In this document: positions 17,690 through 26,795 of the stretch, in pieces
Numbering within the stretch: the first letter of the stretch is position 1
How the letters are laid out: each line of letters begins with the position of its first letter
NCBI GenBank assembly: GCA_963850095.1
Contig: CAWKJX010000014.1
Span: 248,001 to 312,000 of the forward strand
Direction of reading: 5' to 3'
DNA: 64,000 bases
Origin: Bog-473 sp963850095
Lineage (GTDB): Bacteria; Actinomycetota; Acidimicrobiia; Acidimicrobiales; RAAP-2
Translations under genes and position numbers: made by a program
Notes under the pieces: generated by a model
The model's input: the letters and a program-made list of their open reading frames with translations, nothing else
Databases searched by the model: none
What the model was told of the DNA's origin: nothing

Positions 17690-18765
17690 GACGCCGGTGC
17701 CCGCCGGCCACGGCGCAACGAGGCGGCGGCGCGGCCGGCCACCAGCGGCATCTCGAGGTAGGTGAGCAGCCCGGGCGGGGCCGCGCACACGTAGGGCGCC
17801 GCATTGACGCAGTGCATGGCGGTGGCCACAATGCCGCGGTTGCGCTCGAGCCCGCTCGCAATGGAAGCGGGGTGCAGCTTGCGGAACGACACCAGGCAGT
17901 CGGGGTCCCCGGTGATCTCGACCTCGAAGTGCTCGCCGTCTGGGCCGAAGCGCCAGGGTGGGTCGAGGTGCTCCTCGCCCATCAGCCAGTTGACCGCCGC
18001 GGTGACCACCGGCTCGCCGTCCACCAGGCCCTCCCAGCGGAAGCGCTGCGCCGCCACCAGGCCAGGTTGGATCGGCCCGATCGGCGAGTCGATGGGAGCG
18101 GTGGCCACGGCCATTTCATGGGTCGTGCGCAACGACGGGTCGAGGTCGAAGCCGAGCTCGTCGGCCACCATGTGGACCGATTGCCGGAAGCCGGCCCCGA
18201 GCGCCTCGGCCATGATGCTCTGGCGTGACTCTTCGGGGGTCTTGCCGAACAGCATCCAGTCGCGGATCACGTCGGGGGCGCCATAGGTGCGGATGTCGGA
18301 GAACTCCTCGGCCCGCACGCGTGTGATGGCGTTCGACAGCGCCGAGACCATGAGCGGGAAGCGCTCGGTGATGCCGCCGGGGTGGATGCCCGTGCCGTGC
18401 AGGCTGACGCCGGCGGCGCGGCACACGGCGTCGAGCTGGGCCCGCTCGTCACCGGGCGGGTAGAACCAACCGAGCGGCGTCACCACGTTCTTGCCCGACT
18501 CGAGGATGCGGGTCACCACGCCCACGTCGGCGAAGATGGGGCTGTAGACGACGCAGTCGGCCTCGAGCGCCAGCAGCGCGTCCACGTCGGTCGTGGCGAC
18601 GATGCCCACCGGGTCGAGCCCGGCCAGGGTGCCGGCGTCTTGGCCGTCCTTCTTGTCCGAATGCACCCAGCACCCGGCCAGCTCGAGGTCGGGATGAGTG
18701 AGGATGCCCTCAATGGCGGCCCGGCCGACGTTGCCCGTCGCCCACTGAATGACCCGGTACGTCAT
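17686..18765 (-). CDS. Dihydrodipicolinate reductase-like NAD(P) oxidoreductase
   Basis: A 359 aa protein with an N-terminal Rossmann domain of the DapB/amine dehydrogenase type (VIQWATGNVGRAAI, 5-18) and a C-terminal domain with GIHPGGITERFPLM and FRWEGLVDGEPVV. Actinomycetes with large lipid or steroid catabolic repertoires carry many such genes beside SDRs and CoA enzymes; their substrates are not established. ATG 18765 gives the usual MTYRVIQW beginning. It overlaps the SDR-TIM fusion gene by four bases. A paralogue lies at 35306-36370, also next to an SDR. Confidence 0.8.
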   Translation of the reverse strand: MTYRVIQWATGNVGRAAIEGILTHPDLELAGCWVHSDKKDGQDAGTLAGLDPVGIVATTDVDALLALEADCVVYSPIFADVGVVTRILESGKNVVTPLGWFYPPGDERAQLDAVCRAAGVSLHGTGIHPGGITERFPLMVSALSNAITRVRAEEFSDIRTYGAPDVIRDWMLFGKTPEESRQSIMAEALGAGFRQSVHMVADELGFDLDPSLRTTHEMAVATAPIDSPIGPIQPGLVAAQRFRWEGLVDGEPVVTAAVNWLMGEEHLDPPWRFGPDGEHFEVEITGDPDCLVSFRKLHPASIASGLERNRGIVATAMHCVNAAPYVCAAPPGLLTYLEMPLVAGRAAASLRRGRRAPAS

Positions 18766-19078
18766 CGTCTACCCCCCGCATCGCGCCGAAAGGCCCACCC
18801 TAGGGCCCTAGTGGAAGCGCTGCGCCCCGCGTCAGGGCGCGAGGGAGGAGGACAGCGGGGCGGTCGCCCGGTGCCGGGTCGCCGCGCCGAAGGCGCTGCC
18901 GACGGGCGGCATCACCTGCAGCATTCAGACGCCGCCGGCCAGCTGGAAGTCGACCACGTAGGTGGTTGGAGCGACACCACCACGAAGAGGGCGGCGCCTG
19001 CATGCGTTATCGTCCGACCGGCGAGGGGTGACGGACCAGCCACCCCGACCGAGGGTGACGCGACCACGGAGGCGCTGC
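18766..19078. other. Divergent intergenic region with CTAGGGCCCTAG palindrome
   Basis: This is free DNA between the divergent reductase and amidohydrolase genes. It contains a perfect 12-base palindrome CTAGGGCCCTAG at 18800-18811, close to the reductase start and suited to an operator. No supported gene is seen; short open frames on the minus strand here lack family-like sequence. Confidence 0.35.
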
Positions 19079-20372
19079 GTGGTGAAAGCCGACGAGAACC
19101 GGACACCGCGGGACGTGGCCCGGGTCGTCCTCTCCGGGGCGACGGTCGTCGATGCCGACGGCGCACGCCCGCAGACGACGGTCGTGGTCGAGGGGCGGCG
19201 CATCGCCCGCGTGCGTACGGGCACGCCGGTGGAGGTCGGTCCCGACGACCGCGTGGTCGACCTGGCCGGGCGCACCGTCATGCCGGGCTTGGTGAGCGCG
19301 CACTTCCACGCCACCTACAACGAGCTCGGTTCGAAGACGGCACCCTTCGGGCTGGAGGAGCCGCCGGCGCTGCAGGCCGTCCGGGCCGCGCACCACCTGG
19401 AGCTGCTGCTGCGGTGCGGCTTCACCGGTGCGGTCAGCGCCGGAGCGCCGTTCGCCATCGACGCATCAATGAAGGCGGCCATCGGCGAGGGACTGTTCCC
19501 CGGGCCGCGCCTCATGGCGGGCAGCCGCGACGTGAGCACGACGGGGCACGCCGGCGACAAGAGCTTCCCGTGGTACTGGGACGTCGGCGCACGCGGCGCC
19601 ATCAACCGCTCGGACGGCCCGGCCGAATTCCGGCGGGCGGTCCGCGAGGAGATAAAGCAGGGGGCGGAGATCATCAAAATGTTCGTCACCGGCGGCCACG
19701 GGACGGTGGCGCCGGCGGAGCAGACCGAAATGACGCCCGAGGAGATCACGGCCGGGGTGGAGGCGGCGCATCGAGCGCGGTGCGCTCGTACGGGGACACA
19801 TCGCCAACCGAGCGGCCCTGCACATGGCGCTCGATGCCGGCATCGACGTGGTCGACCACGGCGACGGGCTGGACGAGTCGGCGATCGAGCGCATGGTGGA
19901 AGCGGGGACGTTCATGGTCCCGAGTCAGCTCTTCCCGGCCCGCTTCGCCGAAATGATGGGTGCCGGCGCCGGCGGCCTCGGTTTCACCGCCGCCATGGCC
20001 GAGGACATTGAGCGGGCACTGGCCATATTGCCGGTGGCCAACGCCGCCGGCGTGAAGCTCCTGTGCGGCGACGACTACGGGGCCATCAGCCTGCCCCACG
20101 GCCGTTACGCGGACGAGCTCGAGTTCTACGTGAAGGAGGCGGGCATTCCGGCCCTGGACGTCATCCGGTGGGCCACCGTCAACGGCTTCGATCTCATGGG
20201 CCGCGGGCACGAGCTCGGTTGGGTGCGCGAGGGCTACCTGGCCGACCTCCTGGTGGTCGACGGCGACCCGCTGGGCGACATCGGGGTGCTACAGGACCAG
20301 GGGCGCCTACTGGCCGTCATGAAGGGCGGCACGCTGGTCAAGGACGAGCTGGACCGCGTGGGGTCCGCCTGA
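19079..20372 (+). CDS. Amidohydrolase family protein, one frameshift
   Basis: An imidazolonepropionase/prolidase-like amidohydrolase of about 430 aa once the frame is joined. The first frame gives VVLSGATVVDADGA, MPGLVSAHFHATYNE (His-x-His metal site) and IIKMFVTGGHG. The second frame gives GHIANRAALHMALDAG, DVVDHGDGLDES, KLLCGDDYGAIS (metal Asp) and the C-terminal GYLADLLVVDGDPLGDI. Removing the C at 19772 restores EAAHERGALVRGHIANRA exactly. GTG 19079 has GGAGG six bases upstream. Substrate unknown. Function depends on whether the extra base is real. Confidence 0.75.
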
Positions 20373-20390
20373 CGGCGGTAACTTCCCGGC

Positions 20391-20693
20391 ATGATCATCA
20401 TCGCCGGCTCGCTGAGCTTCGACCCATCCGACCGCGAGGACGTGCTGGCCAGCCTGGGCGAGGTGACCGCGGCCAGCCGGCGCGACGCCGGCTGTGTCGA
20501 GTACTTCTGGTCCGAGGACGTCGAGGCGGCCGACACGTTCCGCTTCTTCGAGGTGTGGGAGTCCCAGGAGCGGCTCGACGCCCATTTGGCCCAGCCGCAC
20601 GAGGCGGCGTTCGGAGCGCGCACCCTGACACGGATCACCGGCGCGACGGCGAGCACGTTCGAGGCGACGCCGATCCCGACCCCGTCGTTTTGA
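20391..20693 (+). CDS. Antibiotic biosynthesis monooxygenase-like (ABM) protein
   Basis: A 100 aa dimeric ferredoxin-like barrel protein of the YgiN/ABM type: N-terminal IIIAGSLSFDPSDRE, GCVEYFWSEDVEAADTF and FFEVWESQERLDAHLAQPH. Some members are cofactor-free quinone-forming monooxygenases and others act on heme or only as stress proteins. The stop is overlapped by a methyltransferase start (TTGA), so the two are coupled. A second, distinct ABM gene lies at 23235-23561. Confidence 0.8.
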   Translation: MIIIAGSLSFDPSDREDVLASLGEVTAASRRDAGCVEYFWSEDVEAADTFRFFEVWESQERLDAHLAQPHEAAFGARTLTRITGATASTFEATPIPTPSF

Positions 20694-21706
20694 CCGCGCC
20701 GCAATTCGGGGGGCGCGGCGCCGTGGGCAACCTGGTCGCCCGCGGCGCGCACCTGGCCGGCCAGGCCGTCGATGCGCTGCCACCCGGTCCGCGGCGACGG
20801 GTCCGGCGCGCCCTCGGCCGCCCGGGACCGAGGGAGGTCACACTGGCCGAGCTCGACGATGAGCTGGCCCGGGCCACCGCGCTCATGGCGACGGAGCCGG
20901 ACGCGGCGCACGCATTGTTGGGCTCCCTGGTGCTGGCCCTGCCCGGCGCGCCGCCCGACGACCCCTTCTCGGACGCGTACCGGGAATGGACGTGGGACCT
21001 GTACCGGCGCATCTCGGGGCGGGAGGGCTACGACACGTCGCACGAGTCCTCGCCGTTCGACCTGGCGGCGGCCATGACGCGGCCCTTCCCGTACCAGAGC
21101 GGGTCGTTGGCCCTGGTGGGGCGGGACCTGGTGGCCCGGGGGCACGTGCTCGACTGCCTGGCCCGGGTTCTGGGAGACGCGCCCGGTCCCGATGGCGGGC
21201 GGGAGGTGGTGGAGTTCGGGCCCGGGTGGGGGAACCTGACCCGCGACCTGGTGGCGACCGGGCTCCACGTGACGGCGGTGGAGCTGGACGAGAAGTTCTG
21301 CCACCTCATCGCCCAGCAGTGCGAGGGCGGTCCCGGGGTCGTCACCGTGGTGCAGACCGACATGCTCGCGTTCGCACCGCAGCGGCGTTTCGGCGCCGCG
21401 GTCTTCTTCGAGAGCTTCCACCACTGCTCGGATCACCTGGCCATGCTGCGCCGGTTGCACGACATCGTGCGCCCCGGCGGCGTCGTCCTCTTCGCCGCCG
21501 AACCGGTGCAGCGGCTGGCGTACCCCTGGGGGCCACGCCTCGACGGGCTGTCGGTGTGGTCCAGCCGGACGCACGGCTGGCTCGAGCTCGGCTTCGACGT
21601 CCGGTATTTCGACCGGGCCCTGGCCCGGACCGGCTGGGTGGGCGAGCGGCACCGGCTCCGGCGCGAGGTCAGCGAGACCGACGTGATCGTGGCCCGGGCG
21701 GCCTGA
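20690..21706 (+). CDS. Class I SAM-dependent methyltransferase
   Basis: A 338 aa protein. An N-terminal helical region of about 165 residues without recognised family precedes a Rossmann methyltransferase domain: VVEFGPGWGNLTRDL (173-187) is motif I, VTAVELDEKF the acidic end of strand 2, FGAAVFFESFHHCSDH motif IV and VRPGGVVLFAAEPV motif V/VI. TTG 20690 overlaps the ABM stop codon (TTGA). The longer frame upstream runs through the ABM and amidohydrolase genes and is not coding. Methyl acceptor unknown; a small-molecule or lipid target is plausible. Confidence 0.75.
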   Translation: MTAPQFGGRGAVGNLVARGAHLAGQAVDALPPGPRRRVRRALGRPGPREVTLAELDDELARATALMATEPDAAHALLGSLVLALPGAPPDDPFSDAYREWTWDLYRRISGREGYDTSHESSPFDLAAAMTRPFPYQSGSLALVGRDLVARGHVLDCLARVLGDAPGPDGGREVVEFGPGWGNLTRDLVATGLHVTAVELDEKFCHLIAQQCEGGPGVVTVVQTDMLAFAPQRRFGAAVFFESFHHCSDHLAMLRRLHDIVRPGGVVLFAAEPVQRLAYPWGPRLDGLSVWSSRTHGWLELGFDVRYFDRALARTGWVGERHRLRREVSETDVIVARAA

Positions 21707-21809
21707 GTCCCCGCCGCGGGCCGGGGCGGGTCGAGGTCATGGATCGCGCGTGCCGCGTGCGCCTGGCTCCTTCGGGCAGGCGGGGCCGGCGAGAGAGAAA
21801 CTGTCGGCG

Positions 21810-23159
21810 GTGACCCAGCCGCTTTCCACCCGCTACACCAGAACGGCAGAAGGAACCTATTTGGCCTACCAGGTCTCGGGCGACGGCCCCATCGACCTGG
21901 TGATGCCCATAACCGGGAGCGCCGGGATCGAGCTGATTTGGGAAGAGCCGCCCGTGAGCGACTTCGTTTCACGGTTGGCCTCCTTCTCTCGTCTCATCAC
22001 CTTTGATCCGCGGGGGTTCGGCAGTTCGGGTCGCCTGGACGCCGGTGCCGTTCCAGCGGTGCAGGCATGGAAGGACGACATCGGCGCGGTCATGGATGCA
22101 GTTGGGAGCGACAGCGCAGCCTTCCTCTCGTGGGGGGAGAGCACCGGAGCGACCATGTTCTTTGCCGCCACCTATCCCGAACGCGTGCAGAGCCTCGTTC
22201 TCGTCAATGCCTACGCGCGCTACGCCCGAGACGAGGAATCCCCCTGGGGACTCGAGGCCGATCTCATTCCCGCCTATGTCGCGGCCATCCGGGAGATTTG
22301 GGGCACCGGCGCTTGCACCGAGACGTTGGCGCCCAGCATGGTCCACACGGAGAAGGCACGGCAGCACTGGGGACGCATTGAGCGCCTCACCGCGAGCCCG
22401 GATGTCCTGGCCGAGAGCACCCGCGCCGTCATGGACAGCGACGTGACATCCGTGCTGTCGGCGATACAGGCGCCGACGCTCGTGATCAGCCGGCAAGGAG
22501 ATCGCCACGTCCGCGCTGAGCACGGTCGCGCCGTGGCCGGTCGCATCGCCGACGCCCGCTTCGTCCAACTGGCTGGGAACGACCACCTGCCGTTTGCCGG
22601 CCGCAGCGAGGAGATCCTGGACGAAGTACAGCAGTTCCTCACCGGCAACAGGCCGGCGGCCGTTCTCGATCGCGTGCTGCTCACGGTGCTCTTCACCGAC
22701 ATTGTCGGGTCAACGGAACAATTGGCCAAGCTGGGCGATCGACGGTGGCGAGAATCGCTCGACCGCTACGACCTCGCGGTAGAGCAACAGCTCGAACGTT
22801 TCCGGGGTCGGCTGATCAACACCACCGGGGACGGCACCGTGGCCACCTTCGACGGGCCCGCCAGAGCCATCGAGTGCGCCCGGGCCATAACCGAAGCCGT
22901 CAAGGGCATCGGCCTGGACCTGCGTGCCGGTCTCCATACCGGCGAGGTCGAACTTCGAGGTCAGGACGTGGCCGGCGTGGCCGTGCACATAGCCGCACGC
23001 GTGTCGGCCCTGGCGGGGGCGGGTGAGGTGCTGGTGTCCCGCACCGTGACCGACCTCGTGGCGGGGTCCGGCATCGGGTTCGAGGATCGGGGCGACCGCC
23101 AGTTGAAAGGTGTTCCGGGAACCTGGCGATTGTTCTCCGTCAAGTCCCCGTCCACCTGA
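21810..23159 (+). CDS. Alpha/beta hydrolase fused to class III nucleotide cyclase
   Basis: A 449 aa protein of a known actinobacterial architecture. Residues 1-275 are an alpha/beta hydrolase (nucleophile in SWGESTGA, Ser about 111; His in GNDHLPF). Residues 285-449 are a class III adenylate/guanylate cyclase: VLFTDIVGSTEQLAKLGD holds a metal Asp, then TTGDGTVATF, RAGLHTGEVELRG and GVAVHIAARVSALA. It should form cAMP, with the hydrolase domain probably acting as a ligand sensor. GTG 21810 is preferred because MTQPLSTRYTRTAEGTYLAYQ matches the usual start of the hydrolase domain. Confidence 0.85.
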   Translation: MTQPLSTRYTRTAEGTYLAYQVSGDGPIDLVMPITGSAGIELIWEEPPVSDFVSRLASFSRLITFDPRGFGSSGRLDAGAVPAVQAWKDDIGAVMDAVGSDSAAFLSWGESTGATMFFAATYPERVQSLVLVNAYARYARDEESPWGLEADLIPAYVAAIREIWGTGACTETLAPSMVHTEKARQHWGRIERLTASPDVLAESTRAVMDSDVTSVLSAIQAPTLVISRQGDRHVRAEHGRAVAGRIADARFVQLAGNDHLPFAGRSEEILDEVQQFLTGNRPAAVLDRVLLTVLFTDIVGSTEQLAKLGDRRWRESLDRYDLAVEQQLERFRGRLINTTGDGTVATFDGPARAIECARAITEAVKGIGLDLRAGLHTGEVELRGQDVAGVAVHIAARVSALAGAGEVLVSRTVTDLVAGSGIGFEDRGDRQLKGVPGTWRLFSVKSPST

Positions 23160-23234
23160 TCGCCCTGCCGGCTCAGGTGAGGAGCGAACGACGCGACTGG
23201 GTCCGTTCGTCTGCGCTGGCCGGGTGAGCAGAGC

Positions 23235-23561
23235 TCAGATCCGCCGCTTCCGCTGCGCCGGGTTGGGCCTGGAGGCGACCTCGGCTTCGAAGATCGACAT
23301 CTCGGGCGGTCGGAGTGCCAGGGCGGCGGCCTCCCGCACGAACTCCCTCGAAGCCGGGACGCCGAAGTGGGCCTCGAGTGCCTCGGCGTCCTCCCACTGC
23401 TCAATGAACACAACCCGCAGCTCGTTCTCGACGTCGCGGTGCATGCTGTGGAGCAGGCATCCCGCCTCCCGGCGGGAACGTCGGACGTGCGCCAAGCCCA
23501 GCTCCAAAACTCGTTCGATGGTTTCCGGGCGAGCTTCGATGCTGCCGGTCACGATCACCAT
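23235..23561 (-). CDS. Antibiotic biosynthesis monooxygenase-like (ABM) protein
   Basis: A 108 aa single-domain protein of the same fold as the gene at 20391: MVIVTGSIEARPETIERVLE, REAGCLLHSMHRDVENE and VFIEQWEDAEALEAHF. A basic tail (PNPAQRKRRI) is added. Identity with the first ABM protein is low, so this is not a recent duplication. It is convergent with the hydrolase-cyclase gene. Role unknown. Confidence 0.8.
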   Translation of the reverse strand: MVIVTGSIEARPETIERVLELGLAHVRRSRREAGCLLHSMHRDVENELRVVFIEQWEDAEALEAHFGVPASREFVREAAALALRPPEMSIFEAEVASRPNPAQRKRRI

Positions 23562-23686
23562 GAAGGCAGGGTAGCGAATGCCACGATGCTGAATGTCTGC
23601 GGAGTACCCACTCGGGAGGCTGCTCCACCGGGCCTCGTCAGGCGACGACCCGCAGCCGTCACGGCCTTCCGGGCTACGGTGGTGCT

Positions 23687-24058
23687 GTGGACGCCCCGCC
23701 GATCGTCGGAGTGTCCCACATCCAGTTGAAGGTCTCCGACCTCGACGAAAGCGTGGCCTGGTACAAGCGTGCCCTCGGGCTCACCGAACTACGGGGTGAG
23801 CCCGGGCGTTATGTCGCCCTCCAGACCTCCACCCGCCAGATCCGGGTCGTGCTGTCCCCCGGAGGTCGGGCCGGCGAGCCCGGTGCGCTGGACCACATCG
23901 CCTTCGCCATCTCCGATATGGCGGCGCTGTCCCAGTGGTGCGAGCACCTGAGCGCGATAGGCATTCCGCACGAGGGCATCAAGTCGAACATCGCAGGCCA
24001 CTCGGTCGACCTGTTGGACCCCGACGGCAACAGCATCGAACTGGTCAGCGAGCGCTGA
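23687..24058 (+). CDS. VOC family (glyoxalase/dioxygenase fold) protein
   Basis: A 123 aa protein with paired beta-alpha-beta modules: SHIQLKVSDLDESVAWYKRALGL (metal His near residue 10) and LDHIAFAISD followed by LLDPDGNSIELV, which carries the last metal Glu. This is typical of glyoxalase I-like lyases, fosfomycin-type thiol transferases and extradiol dioxygenases. GTG 23687 is the only start that keeps the first strand. No neighbour indicates a substrate. Confidence 0.8.
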   Translation: MDAPPIVGVSHIQLKVSDLDESVAWYKRALGLTELRGEPGRYVALQTSTRQIRVVLSPGGRAGEPGALDHIAFAISDMAALSQWCEHLSAIGIPHEGIKSNIAGHSVDLLDPDGNSIELVSER

Positions 24059-24182
24059 CTGGGCCAGCCAAGAGGCTCGGAGGCCGGTTCCGTCCGCACG
24101 TCGAGCTCCTGCCGCGACGCCGTGTCGGCCGGATCTGAAGACGTGATGAAGGGTGGTTCTGATCGGGCCGGTCGCCGGGCGA

Positions 24183-24470
24183 TCAGCCCAGGCTGAGAAT
24201 GCCGTACGTGTTGCAAAGACCCAACGCCTCGATCAACACGAAGGCGAAGACCACGGCGAGCACGACCGGGAGCTTCCATCGTCGGCCGCCTCCCGACCTC
24301 GCCACCGGGGGCATGTACCAGAGCGGGAGCGGTGCGGCGAAGCGGGACAGGTGGAGACCGATGGGGACCGCGTCGTCGGGCAGCGGTGCGGCCGGGTCGG
24401 CCGCCAGCGCCAGTTCGGTCAGCTCGTCATCGGTGATCCCGAGGTCGGAGTCCGCCGCGCAGTCGTTCAC
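24183..24470 (-). CDS. Small single-span membrane protein
   Basis: A 95 aa protein. An acidic N-terminal half (DLGITDDELTELALAADP) is followed by WYMPPVARSGGGRRWK and one C-terminal membrane helix (LPVVLAVVFAFVLIEALGLC) ending in NTYGILSLG. Similar short proteins occur across actinomycetes, but I know no assigned function. GTG 24470 is chosen because upstream frame is Pro/Arg-rich and overlaps the acetyltransferase gene coding region only weakly. Topology would be N-in. Confidence 0.6.
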   Translation of the reverse strand: MNDCAADSDLGITDDELTELALAADPAAPLPDDAVPIGLHLSRFAAPLPLWYMPPVARSGGGRRWKLPVVLAVVFAFVLIEALGLCNTYGILSLG

Positions 24471-24573
24471 GTCGACCAACCTACCGGGCGCGGGCGCCTC
24501 CGATGCCTCGGACGGGCCGGGAGGGAGTGGACCCGGCGCCCGGGGGCACGGCCACGCCCTGAGGAGCGGGTGA

Positions 24574-25122
24574 TCAGCCCGAGCTCGCACCCGGGCCGTC
24601 CAGCACCCAGCGCGTCGTCACCTGCATGAAGTTGATGGAGCTGGGTGCGGCCTCGTGGGAGAAGAGATAGGTGAAGCCGGCCCGCTGCAGCGTCCGGTTG
24701 GGCGCCACGTTGAAGGCATTGGGCTCGCAGTACAGGCGCCGCAGCTGGAGCACCCGAATATAGGTCGCCGCCGACTGCTTGACGAACTCCGTGCCGAAGC
24801 CGGTGCGGCGTTGCGGTGCCCGCAGAATGTGCAGGTGCATGAAGGCCTGCTCGCCGTACTCAATGCGGTCGGTCGAGCTGAAGCCGACTACGTCACCGTC
24901 CAGCTCCCAGGCCAGCAGGTAGCTCAGGCGCTCGCGTAACGGACGGGCGTAGTCCTCTTCGTACTGGGCCCGCCAGTCCTGGCGCGCCGGCAGGAGCGAC
25001 CGGTCGACCCCGAGCGTGTGCAGGTACTCGTCGGACGCGTCGTGGAAGTAGTCGATGCGCAGGTCGACCTCGTCGAGGCGCATCTCGCGTACGGTCGGGA
25101 GCGGGTGGTCGCGGTCGCTCAT
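24574..25122 (-). CDS. GNAT family N-acetyltransferase
   Basis: A 182 aa acetyltransferase: EVDLRIDYFHDASDEYL at the N-terminus, a central VVGFSSTDRIEYGEQAFMHLHIL strand pair and the acetyl-CoA region RRTGFGTEFVKQSA, then LYCEPNAFNVAPNRTLQRAGF, the usual closing beta-alpha unit. ATG 25122 is well placed. It may be co-transcribed with the membrane protein gene downstream. Acceptor unknown. Confidence 0.8.
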   Translation of the reverse strand: MSDRDHPLPTVREMRLDEVDLRIDYFHDASDEYLHTLGVDRSLLPARQDWRAQYEEDYARPLRERLSYLLAWELDGDVVGFSSTDRIEYGEQAFMHLHILRAPQRRTGFGTEFVKQSAATYIRVLQLRRLYCEPNAFNVAPNRTLQRAGFTYLFSHEAAPSSINFMQVTTRWVLDGPGASSG

Positions 25123-25159
25123 GACGTCAACCCGGCATCGCCGTGCTCAACCGGGTGCC

Positions 25160-26708
25160 CTACACCCGCTCCTGCGCCGGCATCGACTGGTGCGCCGGCA
25201 CGGGGTAGATCGGCATCGACGGCGCCACGTTGTAGATCTGGGCGTTCGTGCACCCCTTGGCCAAAATGCTCGCCGTCTGGTCGTCGGCCGTGCTGGGCAG
25301 CGGCGGCGCCGAGATGCTGCCGTGACCCGGGTGCAGCGCCGTGGTCAGGTCGCCCGCCACCTTCCGACGCCAGGGCGAGATGTTGGGCGCCCGCACGCCG
25401 AAGCGCTCCTCCAAGAAGCGCAGCTGCGAGGTGTGGTCGAACACGTCGGAGGCGATGTGCCCGCCCCGGCTGAACGGCGACACCACCAGCATGGGGACCC
25501 GGAAGCCCATGCCCACCGGTCCGTGGATGCCCTTGGCGTCGGCCGGCAGCGGCGACTCGGTCAGGAACTCGCCGGCCGTCCCTTTCGGCGGCACCGGCGG
25601 CGGCACGTGGTCGAAGAAGCCGTCGTTCTCGTCGTACATGTGGAACAGCACGGTCTTGGACCAGACCTCGGGGTGGGACGCCAGCGACGCCACCAGCTGG
25701 CTGGTGAAATACTCGCCCAGCGCCGACGGCGACGACGGGTGCTCGTCGTAGCCGGCCGGTGACGAAATCCAGCTCACCGCCGGCAGCTGCCCCGTGGCCA
25801 CGTCGGTCACGAAGTCGTCCGGATACGTCGGCAGGAACGCCTTCTGGTACAGCGCCGAGCTCGGGCTCTTGTACTGCGAGAAGTAGGGGAGGATGGCGTC
25901 GCTCGCCAACAACCCGTACTTCTCTATGAACGTCGGCGCGTACAGCGCCCCGACCGGGTTGTACACCTTCCAGCTCACGCCGGCGTCCTCGAGCACCTCG
26001 GGCATGGTGGGCCAACTCACGCTGTAGATCGCGTCGGGTGACGAGCTGGTGATGAGCACCGGCCCGCCCGCCTGCCCGGTCGGGTCGAGGGTGCCCGACA
26101 GCGACATCAGCCGGTTCGGATGCGTCGGCCCGAGCACCGAGCAGTGGTAGTTGTCGCACAGCGTGAAGGCGTCGGCCAGCGCGTAGTAGAAGGGAAGGTC
26201 GCGGCGCTCGTAGTAACCCATTGTGAGGACGCCGTGGTCGGGACCCTCGAACTCCGGCTGGACGTGGGTGCTCACGAAGGCGTCGTTGTTGCCGTTGCCC
26301 CGGCTCAGGTGCTCGCCCTCCCAGCTGTGGTCGAGGTCGTCCGTGCAGGTGCCGATGGCCAGCGACGAGTCGAGGTGGAACGGCAGCAGCGTGCGGTCCC
26401 GACCACCCGGCCACTTCTGCGCGAACACGCCGAGGTCGCCGCTCGGGTGGTCGTCGAAGCCGCGCCCGCCCGGGTACACGCCGTAGTAGTGGTCGAACGA
26501 CCGGTTCTCCTGCATGAAGAACACGACGTGCTCGATCGCCCCGAGGTCAGAGCCCGCCGGTTTGGTCCTGGCCGCCGCCCGCGCGATCGCCGCCCCGGCC
26601 CGGGCGGTGTCACCTCGGCCGCGCCGCCGCCAGCACCGCTGCGCCGCCGGTCGCCAGTGCGGCGGACAACAGCGTGCGGCGGTCGAAGCGGGGCGTGTCG
26701 TTGCTCAC
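25160..26708 (-). CDS. Tat-exported phospholipase C/phosphoesterase, frameshift in leader
   Basis: The mature part (about 455 aa, from FFMQENRSFDHYYG at 26524) is a phosphoesterase-family protein of the bacterial phospholipase C type. It has the metal motif ENRSFDHYYG, LGPTHPNRLMSLSG, LFHMYDENDGFFDHV and FRVPMLVVSPFSRGG. In another frame upstream, GTG 26708 opens a twin-arginine signal: FDRRTLLSAALATGGAAVLA. The two frames join near 26615-26632 if one base is changed in the GCC-rich run. Likely role: extracellular cleavage of phosphocholine or phosphoethanolamine lipids for phosphate. The start codon lies inside the first unit of a 16-base repeat array. Confidence 0.78.
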
Positions 26709-26795
26709 GTCACACCGGCCTCATGTCAGAGCTCATGTCACATCGGCCTCATGTCATACCGGTCTCATGTCACACCGGTCTCATGTCATACCGGC
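26704..26795. repeat. Six-unit 16-base tandem repeat between SRAP and PLC genes
   Basis: Units of consensus CTCATGTCAYACCGGY start at 26704, 26720 (shortened to 12 bases), 26732, 26748, 26764 and 26780. The first unit contains the phospholipase start codon and the last contains the SRAP stop codon, so the array fills the whole 77-base gap. There are no non-repeated spacers. It is a short direct-repeat array, not a CRISPR. Confidence 0.85.

Noticed and set aside
18800..19003. Small minus-strand gene in the divergent gap before the amidohydrolase
   Set aside because: Arg/Pro-rich composition, no ribosome binding site, no family resemblance.
26704..26795. Possible CRISPR array
   Set aside because: Units are 16 bases with no unique spacers between them, one unit is truncated, and no cas gene is present.
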